From Duganella radicis (lineage in GTDB: Bacteria; Pseudomonadota; Gammaproteobacteria; Burkholderiales; Burkholderiaceae_D), in contig NZ_WNKY01000031.1 in assembly GCF_009720825.1 (NCBI RefSeq), forward strand, positions 1 through 64,000: 64,000 bases of DNA. The letters run 5' to 3'. This document shows, one piece after another, positions 34,625 through 41,948 of this stretch; within the stretch, counting starts at the first letter, position 1, and every line of letters starts with the position of its first letter. The notes under the pieces are model-generated. The model saw only the letters and a program-made list of their open reading frames with translations, made no database searches and was not told where the DNA came from. A program made the translations under genes and the position numbers.

Positions 34625-35729
34625 TCGCCACCAGCAGCATGCCGCATGCCAGCGCCGCAAAGGCCCACTGCAAGCCGATGGCGTGCGCCACGAAACCGAT
34701 CAGGCCAGGACCGGCCAGGATGCCGGCATAACCAATCGTGGAAATCGCGCTTACCGCCAGACTGGCCGGCATATCGTTCTGACTGCCGGCCGCCGTGAAC
34801 AGCACCGGCACGATGTTGGAAGCGCCAAAGCCAATCAGCAAAAAGCCCGCCAGCGCCAGCCACGCCGAAGGCGCCAGCACCACGATGAAGAAGCCGGCGG
34901 CAGCGGCCAGTCCCCCCACCAGCAGGATACGGCGGCCGCCCCAGCGCTGCACGATCTTGTCGCCATTCAGGCGGCCGATGGTCATCGCCACCGCGAACGC
35001 CGCGTAGCCAAGGCCGCCCTGCGCGCCGCTCATGCCGCTGTTGGTCAGCATCACCGCGCTCCAGTCCAGCACCGCGCCTTCGGCCAGGAACACGAACATG
35101 CACAGCACACCAATCAGCACCACCGCGCCGCGCGGCACCACCAGGAATGGCGCATCGCGCTCCGCCGGCTGCGCCTCGCGCAGCAGATGGGGACCGGCCA
35201 CCAGCAGCACCAGCGCCACCGCAACCGTCATCGCCACCGAGGCGCTGATGATGTCCATGCCCAGCCACAGCATCGCGCTCATGGCGCCCGCACCGACGAT
35301 GCCGCCGACACTGAACATGCCATGGAAGCCGGACATCAGCGCACCGCCATAATCCTTCTCCACGATCACCGCCTGCACATTCATCGACACGTCCAGCGTG
35401 CCGATGGTGGCGCCGAACAGGAACAAGGTCAATGCCAGCAAGGGCGCGCTCGGCGCGATGGCCAGAAACGGAAACACCGCGCAGCAGCCAAGGCCGGACC
35501 ACAGGATCACGCGGCGGCAGCCGAAGCGCGCCGCCAGCACGCCGGTCACCGGCATCGCCAGCAGCGAGCCGATACCCAGGCATAGCAGCAACAAGCCCAG
35601 TTGCGCGGCTTCGACGCCGGTGCGCATTTTCGCGTAAGGCACCAGCGGCGCCCACGCGGACATGGCCATGCCGGCCGCCAGAAAAGCTAAACGCGTCGAT
35701 ACGCGCTGTTTTAGTCCGTAGATGTTCAT
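34575..35729 (-). CDS. MFS transporter, YbjJ-like
   Basis: This 384-residue protein has twelve predicted membrane helices in two six-helix halves. The sequence GTLDVSMNVQAVIVEK with GFHGMFSVGGIVG resembles the YbjJ-type subfamily of the major facilitator superfamily, whose substrates are mostly unknown. It lies 4 bp after a deoR-family regulator on the same strand, so that regulator probably controls it, with a sugar or sugar-like ligand most likely. The 3' end runs 50 bp into fetB on the other strand. Confidence 0.85.
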   Translation of the reverse strand: MNIYGLKQRVSTRLAFLAAGMAMSAWAPLVPYAKMRTGVEAAQLGLLLLCLGIGSLLAMPVTGVLAARFGCRRVILWSGLGCCAVFPFLAIAPSAPLLALTLFLFGATIGTLDVSMNVQAVIVEKDYGGALMSGFHGMFSVGGIVGAGAMSAMLWLGMDIISASVAMTVAVALVLLVAGPHLLREAQPAERDAPFLVVPRGAVVLIGVLCMFVFLAEGAVLDWSAVMLTNSGMSGAQGGLGYAAFAVAMTIGRLNGDKIVQRWGGRRILLVGGLAAAAGFFIVVLAPSAWLALAGFLLIGFGASNIVPVLFTAAGSQNDMPASLAVSAISTIGYAGILAGPGLIGFVAHAIGLQWAFAALACGMLLVAISGSSNAPAAGGGARP

Positions 35730-35733
35730 GAGT

Positions 35734-36513
35734 TTATGCGCCGGCGCGCAGCAGGCGGGTGCCGGCGGCCGCGTAGGCCTCCGCTACTTCCGCGCTGGTG
35801 TCGGCTTCGACGATCAAATGGGTTAATTGGGAAATCGGCAGCACGCGATACGACGCCACCGCGCCGATCTTGCTGCCGGTGGCGACAATCGCGGTGGTTT
35901 TGGACTGCGCGGCCAGGCGGCGCTTGAATTCGGCCTCTTCGTAGTCGACCGCCGTCACCCCGGCCAGCACATCGACGCCGCAGGCGCCGACGAAGTACAA
36001 ATCGGGCCGGATCAATTCCAGCTCGCGCATCGCGGTCGCGCCGACGCTGCCGCCAAGGCTATGCCGGATACGGCCGCCGATCATGATCAGATCCACATGC
36101 GCCTTCTCCAGCAACCGCGCGGCGATGGATGGTGCATTGGTGAGCACCGTCAGCGGCGTCACTGGCAACGCTTCGGCGACGGCAAGATTGCTGGAGCCGG
36201 CGTCGAGGAAGATGGTGCTGCCCGGCGCGATGAGCGTCGCAGCGGCGGCGGCAAGACGCGACTTGCCGTCCTGCTGGCGCTCCATGCGCTGCACCAGCGT
36301 GCCGCCCTCCGGCCCCGGCGACACACGCACCGCGCCGCCGTAGACCTTCTGGCACAAGCCGGCGGCAGCCAGATCGCGCAGGTCACGGCGGATGGTGTCC
36401 TCCGTGACATTGAGCTCGCGCGCCAGCGCGGCCGCCAGTACGCGACCCTCGGCCGAAAGTTGCTCGAGTATTAACGCATGCCGCTCGGGCAGCAGGAGAG
36501 ATTCCGATTTCAT
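35734..36513 (-). CDS. DeoR-family transcriptional regulator
   Basis: This 259-residue repressor-type protein has the DeoR winged helix (LPERHALILEQLSAEGRV, with LNVTEDTIRRDLRDLAAAG as recognition region) and a DeoRC sensor domain (FLDAGSSNLAVAEALP, GGRIRHSLGGSVG, GVTAVDYEEAEFKR) like sugar-phosphate-responsive members. The frame is open 15 codons further upstream, across the operator repeats, so the ATG at MKSESLL is preferred although no Shine-Dalgarno precedes it. It leads the MFS transporter gene by 4 bp. Four 10-bp repeats stand upstream, suggesting autoregulation. Confidence 0.9.
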   Translation of the reverse strand: MKSESLLLPERHALILEQLSAEGRVLAAALARELNVTEDTIRRDLRDLAAAGLCQKVYGGAVRVSPGPEGGTLVQRMERQQDGKSRLAAAAATLIAPGSTIFLDAGSSNLAVAEALPVTPLTVLTNAPSIAARLLEKAHVDLIMIGGRIRHSLGGSVGATAMRELELIRPDLYFVGACGVDVLAGVTAVDYEEAEFKRRLAAQSKTTAIVATGSKIGAVASYRVLPISQLTHLIVEADTSAEVAEAYAAAGTRLLRAGA

Positions 36514-36526
36514 GCGTACATTGTAC

Positions 36527-36566
36527 ACAAGTACGCTAAAACACGCACAAATACGCACAAATACGC
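36527..36566. promoter_or_regulatory. Four 10-bp tandem repeats, probable DeoR-family operator
   Basis: Read on the plus strand the units are ACAAGTACGC, TAAAACACGC, ACAAATACGC and ACAAATACGC; the last two are identical and all end in ACGC. They fill 40 bp in exact 10-bp phase, one turn of the helix, between rmuC and the deoR-family ATG. Several DeoR-family proteins bind direct repeats at helical spacing. A TACAAT on the minus strand lies only about 10 nt before the ATG, so the repeats cover the region upstream of this possible -10. Confidence 0.65.
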
Positions 36567-36573
36567 AAAACTA

Positions 36574-37848
36574 TTATTCGGTATCGAGATCGCCTTTATC
36601 GGGGTCCGCGCCCATTAGCAATTGCGCCTGTTCGCTCGGCAGTGCTTCCACGGATTTCAGCTTGCGCGCCATCACGCGACTGCGCGTTTCGGCCGATTCG
36701 ATATTCTTGGCGGCGCGCTCCAGCGTCAGCTTGGTCGCGGCCAGCACGTCGCCGAACTTGGCAAACTCGGTCTTCACCGCACCCAGCACCTGCCACACCT
36801 CCGACGAGCGCTTCTCCAGCGCCAGCGTGCGGAAGCCCATTTGCAGGCTGTTGAGCAGCGCCGTCAGCGTCGACGGCCCGGCGATGCTGATGCGGTTCAC
36901 GCGTTGCAGCTCATCGGCCAGGCCCGGACGGCGCATCACTTCCGCATACAAGCCTTCGGTCGGCAGGAACAGGATCGCGAAGTCGGTGGTGTGCGGCGGC
37001 GAGACGTATTTCTCGGAGATGGTCTTGGCCTCGTTGCGCACGGCCCGCTCCAGCTCGCGGCCCGACAGCGCCACGCCATCGGCGTCGGCGCTGTCGGCCG
37101 CTTCCAGCAGGCGTTCGTACTGTTCTTTCGGGAACTTGGCGTCGATCGGCATCCACACCGGCGCGCCGCCTTCCGTCTGGCCCGGCAGCTTGAGCGCAAA
37201 CTCCACGCGCGCGCCGCTGCCGGCGATGGTCTCGACATTCTTGGCATACTGGTCCGGCGTCAGCACCTGCTCCAGCAGCATCTCCAGCTGCACCTCGCCC
37301 CAGGTGCCGCGTGTTTTCACATTGGTCAGCACGCGCTTCAAATCGCCGACGCCCATGGCCAGCTGCTGCATCTCGCCCAGGCCCTGGTGCACGCGCTCCA
37401 ATCGTTCGGACACCTGCTGGAATGAAGCGTTCAAACGCGACTCCAGCGTGGCGTGCAGTTTTTCGTCCACCGTCCTGCGCATCTCTTCCAGCCGCGCGCC
37501 GTTGTCGGTTTGCAGATCCTTGATCTTGGTCTCCAACATCACGCGCACCTCCAGCATGCGCTGGTTCATGGTGTCGGCGAACAGCTTGAGATTGCGGGTC
37601 TGCTCGTGACGGCTGCTGACACCCTGCTCTTCCAGCTGACGGCGCATGGCTTCGAACTGCTGAACGTTGGCGGCGTTGCTGGTCTGCGCCGTGGTCTGCA
37701 ACTGCATGCGCACCTCGCGTTCAACACGCTCGATACGTTCGGCGAGATCCGCCGTCGACGAGCTGCGGGAACGCAGCAGCGCCAGCACCTGCAACACGAT
37801 GATCGCGGCCAGTGCGGCCAGCAGGACGAAAAACTCGGTGGAGGTCAT
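36574..37848 (-). CDS. rmuC: DNA recombination protein RmuC
   Basis: RmuC, 424 residues, is a nuclease-fold protein that limits inversions between repeats. It has one N-terminal membrane helix (EFFVLLAALAAIIVLQVLALL), a long coiled coil (about 30-150), and the RmuC domain with TRGTWGEVQLEMLLEQVL, PIDAKFPKEQYERLLEA and DFAILFLPTEGLYAEV (family core, PD-(D/E)xK-like). The length is usual. It lies 4 bp after the globin gene and 15 bp more from the autoinducer synthase, so all three are probably on one transcript. Confidence 0.93.
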   Translation of the reverse strand: MTSTEFFVLLAALAAIIVLQVLALLRSRSSSTADLAERIERVEREVRMQLQTTAQTSNAANVQQFEAMRRQLEEQGVSSRHEQTRNLKLFADTMNQRMLEVRVMLETKIKDLQTDNGARLEEMRRTVDEKLHATLESRLNASFQQVSERLERVHQGLGEMQQLAMGVGDLKRVLTNVKTRGTWGEVQLEMLLEQVLTPDQYAKNVETIAGSGARVEFALKLPGQTEGGAPVWMPIDAKFPKEQYERLLEAADSADADGVALSGRELERAVRNEAKTISEKYVSPPHTTDFAILFLPTEGLYAEVMRRPGLADELQRVNRISIAGPSTLTALLNSLQMGFRTLALEKRSSEVWQVLGAVKTEFAKFGDVLAATKLTLERAAKNIESAETRSRVMARKLKSVEALPSEQAQLLMGADPDKGDLDTE

Positions 37849-37852
37849 GGAA

Positions 37853-38245
37853 TCAATCCGGCTTGTTGCGCATCCAGTCGGCGGTCTGGAAGAAGGAATT
37901 CATCAGGCGCACACGCAGCTCAGTGTCGATGCCCACGTCTTCCATCGCCCATGCCATGCAGCGCAGCCACTGGTCGCGTTCCTGCGAGCCGATGGCGAAC
38001 GGCATGTGCCGCATGCGCAGGCGCGGATGGCCGTGCGCCTGCTGGTACAGGTCCGGGCCGCCCATCCAGCCGCTGAGGAACATGAACAAACGCTGGTTGG
38101 CATTTTCCAGCGAGGGACCGTGCACGGAGCGCAGCAGTTGGAACTCGGGTTCGAGTTCCATCAAATCATAAAAGCGGTCGACCATCGCGCGGATGGTCGG
38201 CTCGCCGCCAATTACTTCGTAGAGGGTGCGGGATTCTTCAGTCAT
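37853..38245 (-). CDS. Group II truncated haemoglobin
   Basis: This 130-residue protein has the 2-over-2 globin fold of group II (trHbO). The proximal haem ligand is His80 in RMRHMPFAIG; B10 is Tyr26 in RFYDLM, and G8 is Trp93 in QWLRCM, the combination that stabilises bound O2. The glycine motifs IGGEPTIRAMVDRFYDLM (seen in parts) and GGPDLYQQAHGHP are typical. Roles proposed for the family are O2 and NO handling. It lies 15 bp after the autoinducer synthase and 4 bp before rmuC, an unusual association discussed below. Confidence 0.92.
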   Translation of the reverse strand: MTEESRTLYEVIGGEPTIRAMVDRFYDLMELEPEFQLLRSVHGPSLENANQRLFMFLSGWMGGPDLYQQAHGHPRLRMRHMPFAIGSQERDQWLRCMAWAMEDVGIDTELRVRLMNSFFQTADWMRNKPD

Positions 38246-38260
38246 ACCCGCAATGATAGC

Positions 38261-39493
38261 TTATACGAGGGCCAGCTTGCGCAAGCGGCGCGTGGAAGAC
38301 CAGCTCTCCAGATCGGCCTGTCCACGGATCTCGTCGCAGGCATGAACGATGCGCGCCAGCTGCGCCGCGTCCAGTCCGGAATTGAGCGTCAGCCGCACCA
38401 GCGAGCGGTTCTTGGGTGTGGCTGGCGCGCAAAACATGGCGCCATACACACCGTGCTTTTCCAGCAATTTGCGCAAGGCCAGCGTCTTCGGTTCCGGTCC
38501 CGGCTCCAGCGCGATGATTTGCTCGGTGCCGTCGCTGACGTTATAGCCCAAAGCGCCCAGCTCCTCGCGCAGCAGGCGCGTATGGGCGCGCAGCGCGGCG
38601 CGGCGGTCGTCGGCGGCGGCGACGAAGTCGATGGCGGCGTCGAACCACGCCAGCTCATGGCCCAGCAGGCAGGAACTGAAAATCGCGGGGCGCGACTCGG
38701 ACAGGAAGTAGCCCTTGAAATGACTGCTGCAAGTAATAAAGCCCGCACGCCCGGCAAACGCCTTGGCCAGCGAGGCCGTCCGAAAGTGCACCCGCTCATT
38801 CAGTCCCAGCGCCGCCACCAGTCCGGCGCCACGCGGGCCGTGCGTGCCCAGTGAGTGCGACTCATCGACAATCAGCATGCAGCCGCTGCGCTCCGCGATC
38901 TCCACCAGCTCCACCAGTGGCGCCACGCTGCCATTGGTGCTGTACAGCGCATCGACCACGATCAGGCCGCGCCCATGGCGCAGCAGCTGCTTCTGCAAAT
39001 GCTCCATGTCGTTGTGCAGGAATGACACCGGCAGCGCGCCGGCCGATTGCACGCCCTCCCACAGCGAAGCATGCGCCTGCATGTCGAGGTAGACCGGAAT
39101 GCCCGGCGCGGCCAGCGTCTGCACCAGCCCGACGTTGGCGGCCCAGCCGGATTGCGCCAGGATGCCGTCCTCCGCGCCCATGAACCGCGCCAGCTTGCGC
39201 TCCAGCCGGTGCTGGGCGCTGCCTTCTTGCAGGTACACGGCCGACATCAGCAACTCGCCGGCGCTATGCCGCAGGGCGGCGATTTGCGCGCCCACCAGCG
39301 CCGGCTCGCCGGCCAGGCACAGGTAATCGTTCCCGGCCAGAAAGATCGCGCCGGCTGGCGTCGGCTGCCAGGCGTGCGGATGCTCGCCGCCCAGCAGCTG
39401 TTGAATGCGGGTGATGTAGTGCAGATCCATGCGCTGAGTGACAAAATCCGGCAGCGTGGCAGGCAGTGGATGGTGGGCAATTGCGTAAGTCAT
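38261..39493 (-). CDS. jqsA: Alpha-hydroxyketone autoinducer synthase (CqsA/LqsA/JqsA type)
   Basis: This 410-residue PLP enzyme is of the alpha-oxoamine synthase family, in its quorum-sensing branch. The PLP lysine is Lys244 in TASLAKAFAGRAGF, with Asp210 and His213 in VDESHSLGTHGPRGAGL; FLAGNDYLCL and VVDALYSTNGSVAPL are typical of CqsA. It would join an acyl-CoA to an amino acid or SAM-derived substrate to make a long-chain alpha-hydroxyketone. It is not BioF or Kbl: the divergent sensor kinase and LqsR-like regulator settle the assignment. CAGGAG lies 7 nt before the ATG. Two FNR-type boxes lie upstream. Confidence 0.9.
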   Translation of the reverse strand: MTYAIAHHPLPATLPDFVTQRMDLHYITRIQQLLGGEHPHAWQPTPAGAIFLAGNDYLCLAGEPALVGAQIAALRHSAGELLMSAVYLQEGSAQHRLERKLARFMGAEDGILAQSGWAANVGLVQTLAAPGIPVYLDMQAHASLWEGVQSAGALPVSFLHNDMEHLQKQLLRHGRGLIVVDALYSTNGSVAPLVELVEIAERSGCMLIVDESHSLGTHGPRGAGLVAALGLNERVHFRTASLAKAFAGRAGFITCSSHFKGYFLSESRPAIFSSCLLGHELAWFDAAIDFVAAADDRRAALRAHTRLLREELGALGYNVSDGTEQIIALEPGPEPKTLALRKLLEKHGVYGAMFCAPATPKNRSLVRLTLNSGLDAAQLARIVHACDEIRGQADLESWSSTRRLRKLALV

Positions 39494-39580
39494 GGCACGG
39501 CTCCTGTTGAGTTTCGGACAAGTAAGATTGTTTTTTTAGGAAGTACAACGCCACCATGCGGCGAAAAAAACTCATGGAGA

Positions 39581-39594
39581 TTGATACGGATCAA
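39581..39594. promoter_or_regulatory. FNR/Anr-type box 1 in the jqsA-jqsS spacer
   Basis: TTGAT-ACGG-ATCAA is a perfect copy of the FNR/Anr/FixK consensus TTGAT-N4-ATCAA. Its centre is 94 bp before the jqsA ATG and 81 bp before the jqsS ATG. Which promoter it serves cannot be told, because -10 elements on either side are poor. The perfect symmetry and the second copy nearby argue against chance. Confidence 0.75.
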
Positions 39595-39646
39595 TGTCTG
39601 TTTTGATATTGCCGAAGGCGTTGCAAATACCGGCGATGATGACGAC

Positions 39647-39660
39647 TTGATAAAAATCAA
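39647..39660. promoter_or_regulatory. FNR/Anr-type box 2, just before jqsS
   Basis: TTGAT-AAAA-ATCAA is a second perfect FNR-type palindrome, centred 66 bp from box 1 and ending 8 bp before the jqsS ATG. At that position a bound activator/repressor would block transcription or the start region of jqsS. It overlaps the place where a ribosome site would stand, and no strong Shine-Dalgarno is visible. Confidence 0.7.
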
Positions 39661-39668
39661 AAGCCGCC

Positions 39669-40934
39669 ATGAAGCCTCCCCTGCACGAACGCTGGAAACG
39701 CCGTCAGCACGGACTGTTGCAGTCCCTGCTGCTGTATCACGGGCGTGAAGATCACGCGACCGTGCGCGTGCTGCTGCTGGCCTGCGTCGGCACGGTGGCC
39801 ATGCCGCTGTATTACGTGATCTGGCAGAACTTCTTCCCCCAGGAGTACGAATCGCTGCCGCTGCGCATGCTCGGCATTCTGCTGTGCGCGACCGGCCTGT
39901 TCGCGCGCCAGTTCAGCCGGCAGATGCTGAACCTGTACCTGCTGGTCACGCTCAGCTACATCTTTCCCTTCTTCTTTACCTTCATGTTCCTGATGAACCG
40001 CGCTTCCGGCGTGTGGGACGAATCGCTGCTGATTGGACTGGTGGTGCTGTTCCATTTCGATACAGGGCTGGCCTTGCGCGCCTACGCCATCGGCACCGGG
40101 CTGGCCTGCGCGGCGGCGGTGGCGCTGGGCGCGGGCGAGGCGCTGCTCACCCGCGAGGTGCTGCAACAACTGCCGATCCACTGGTTCACCATGGCCGTGC
40201 TGTCGGCGGCCAAGATCAGCCGCGAGGTGCTGGCGCAGGAAAAGCTGGCCGGCATGGGCGCAGGCCTGGCCACGGTGGCGCACGAACTGCGCACGCCGCT
40301 CACCAGTGTCGACGCCAATGTGCGCGGCCTGCTGCGCATGATGAGCGACGCCCAGGTCAACCACAATGACGATCGCCTGACCATCATCGACGCGCTGGCG
40401 CGCATCCAGTTCGAGGTGCGCCACATGAACCACATGATCGACCTGTTCCTGCTGAGCGCCACGGCGGTGCGGCAAAACCTGCACCCGGTGGAAACGGTGT
40501 CGATGGAGGACGTGGTGCAGGCGGTGCTGAAACGCTATCCCTTCGCCAGCCAGAAGCAGCAGAAGTCGGTGCAGCTGGAATTGCGCCACAACTTCCACTT
40601 CCCCGGCCAGAGCGAGCTGGCGGTGGTGGTGCTGCTCAACCTGATGCGCAACGCGCTGCGCGCCGTGCAGCGCGCCGGCAAGGGGCGCGTACGCATCGTC
40701 ATCGACGGCGGCCACACCCCGCCACGCCTGCTGTTCATCGACACCGGCTGCGGTATCGCGACGCAAAACATGTCGTTGATCTTCCGCCGTTTTTATTCGC
40801 ATCCGCCGCACAACGGCGCCGGCATCGGCCTGGCGCTGTGCCAGGAAATCATGGAAGCCTGGGGTGCGCACATCCGTTGCGTCTCGCGCGAGAGCGCCTA
40901 CGCCATCTTCATCCTGGAATTTCCCGCGAGGTGA
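39669..40934 (+). CDS. jqsS: Autoinducer sensor histidine kinase (LqsS/CqsS/JqsS type)
   Basis: This 421-residue membrane kinase has six N-terminal helices (about residues 32-180) as in CqsS and LqsS, and no periplasmic domain. The H-box is AHELRTPLTS with His205, and the ATPase part has the N-box NLMRNALRAV, DTGCGI and GAGIGLALCQEIM. It lacks the receiver domain fused in Vibrio CqsS, so it is of the LqsS type with a separate regulator. It would sense the alpha-hydroxyketone made by JqsA and signal to JqsR, whose start follows 3 bp after the stop. Confidence 0.88.
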   Translation: MKPPLHERWKRRQHGLLQSLLLYHGREDHATVRVLLLACVGTVAMPLYYVIWQNFFPQEYESLPLRMLGILLCATGLFARQFSRQMLNLYLLVTLSYIFPFFFTFMFLMNRASGVWDESLLIGLVVLFHFDTGLALRAYAIGTGLACAAAVALGAGEALLTREVLQQLPIHWFTMAVLSAAKISREVLAQEKLAGMGAGLATVAHELRTPLTSVDANVRGLLRMMSDAQVNHNDDRLTIIDALARIQFEVRHMNHMIDLFLLSATAVRQNLHPVETVSMEDVVQAVLKRYPFASQKQQKSVQLELRHNFHFPGQSELAVVVLLNLMRNALRAVQRAGKGRVRIVIDGGHTPPRLLFIDTGCGIATQNMSLIFRRFYSHPPHNGAGIGLALCQEIMEAWGAHIRCVSRESAYAIFILEFPAR

Positions 40935-40937
40935 ATC

Positions 40938-41948
40938 ATGCATCTGCCAGTTTATGCCCATCCCACCACGACCGTGCTGGTCGACGACAGCGATTCCTTC
41001 CTGCGCAGCCTGTCGTTCCAGCTCGATCCCACGCTGGCCAACAAAACCTTCCACGACACCACCGAAGCGCTGCACTGGCTGCGCAACAGCGCACCGGGCA
41101 GCGGCGGCGTGCCGTTGCACGTCAACTTCGACATGCAGAACCTGCCGGCCGACCAATGCAACGTGGCGCTGGACCTGGAACGCATCTACCGCATCGCCGA
41201 GCAGCGGCAGCGTTTTGCCACGCCATCGGTGATCGTGGTGGACTACTCCATGCCGCAGATGAATGGACTGGAGTTCTGCGCGGCGGTGGCGCACCTGCCG
41301 TGCAAGAAGATTTTGTTCACCGGCGCCGCCGATGAAAAGATCGCGGTCGCGGCCTTCAACCGCGGCCTGATCGACCGCTACATCAAGAAAAGCGACGACC
41401 ACGCGCTGGACATCCTGGAGATGGAAGTGACGGCGCTACAGGAAACCTATTTCGACCAGGGTTCCGACACGCTGCGCGAGATGGTGGCCCTGCACGACTA
41501 CCGCTTCCTGTGCGACCCGGCGCTGGCCGAGGTGGTGCGGGAACTCAAGCGCACGCTGGGCTTTGTCGAGCACTACATCTTCCCGAACCCGACCGGCATC
41601 CTGTTCCTCGACCAGCACGGCAAGGCCACGCTGATGGTGATCGAGACCGAGCAAAGCATGTACACGCAATACGAAATCGCCCGCGACAGCGACGCGCCGC
41701 GCTCCCTGCTGAACGCCCTGCTGGAGCGGCGCGTGCTGACTTTTTTCAGCGATCCCTTTGGCGACGGCATGTACAACAGCGGCATGGCCGAGAACTGGCA
41801 CCGCTACAGCGCGGCGCCGCGCATCTGCCAGGGCCAGGAGACTTACTACTGGGCGCTGTTCGATCTGCCATCGCACTACTTCGAACAGCGCCCTCACACT
41901 TACGCGCAGTTCCTGCGCGAGCTGCAACCGCAGGACATCGCGGCTTAG
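40938..41948 (+). CDS. jqsR: LqsR/JqsR-type response regulator
   Basis: This 336-residue protein starts with a receiver domain: acid pair Asp16/Asp17 in VLVDDSDSF, phospho-acceptor Asp102 in VVDYSMPQMNG, Thr128 and Lys150. Between the first helix and the acceptor strand there are about 45 extra residues not found in CheY-like domains, a feature of LqsR. The C-terminal domain (about 165-336; FVEHYIFPNPTGILFLD, YEIARDSDAPRSLLN) has no recognised DNA-binding motif. The role of this output is unknown; LqsR of Legionella controls growth phase and virulence. The GAGG site sits over the jqsS stop. The end overlaps the convergent permease by 4 bp. Confidence 0.85.
   Translation: MHLPVYAHPTTTVLVDDSDSFLRSLSFQLDPTLANKTFHDTTEALHWLRNSAPGSGGVPLHVNFDMQNLPADQCNVALDLERIYRIAEQRQRFATPSVIVVDYSMPQMNGLEFCAAVAHLPCKKILFTGAADEKIAVAAFNRGLIDRYIKKSDDHALDILEMEVTALQETYFDQGSDTLREMVALHDYRFLCDPALAEVVRELKRTLGFVEHYIFPNPTGILFLDQHGKATLMVIETEQSMYTQYEIARDSDAPRSLLNALLERRVLTFFSDPFGDGMYNSGMAENWHRYSAAPRICQGQETYYWALFDLPSHYFEQRPHTYAQFLRELQPQDIAA

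Noticed and set aside
38261..39493. 8-amino-7-oxononanoate synthase (BioF) for the PLP enzyme
   Set aside because: No biotin genes are near, the motif set matches CqsA, and a sensor kinase and LqsR-like regulator are divergent neighbours.
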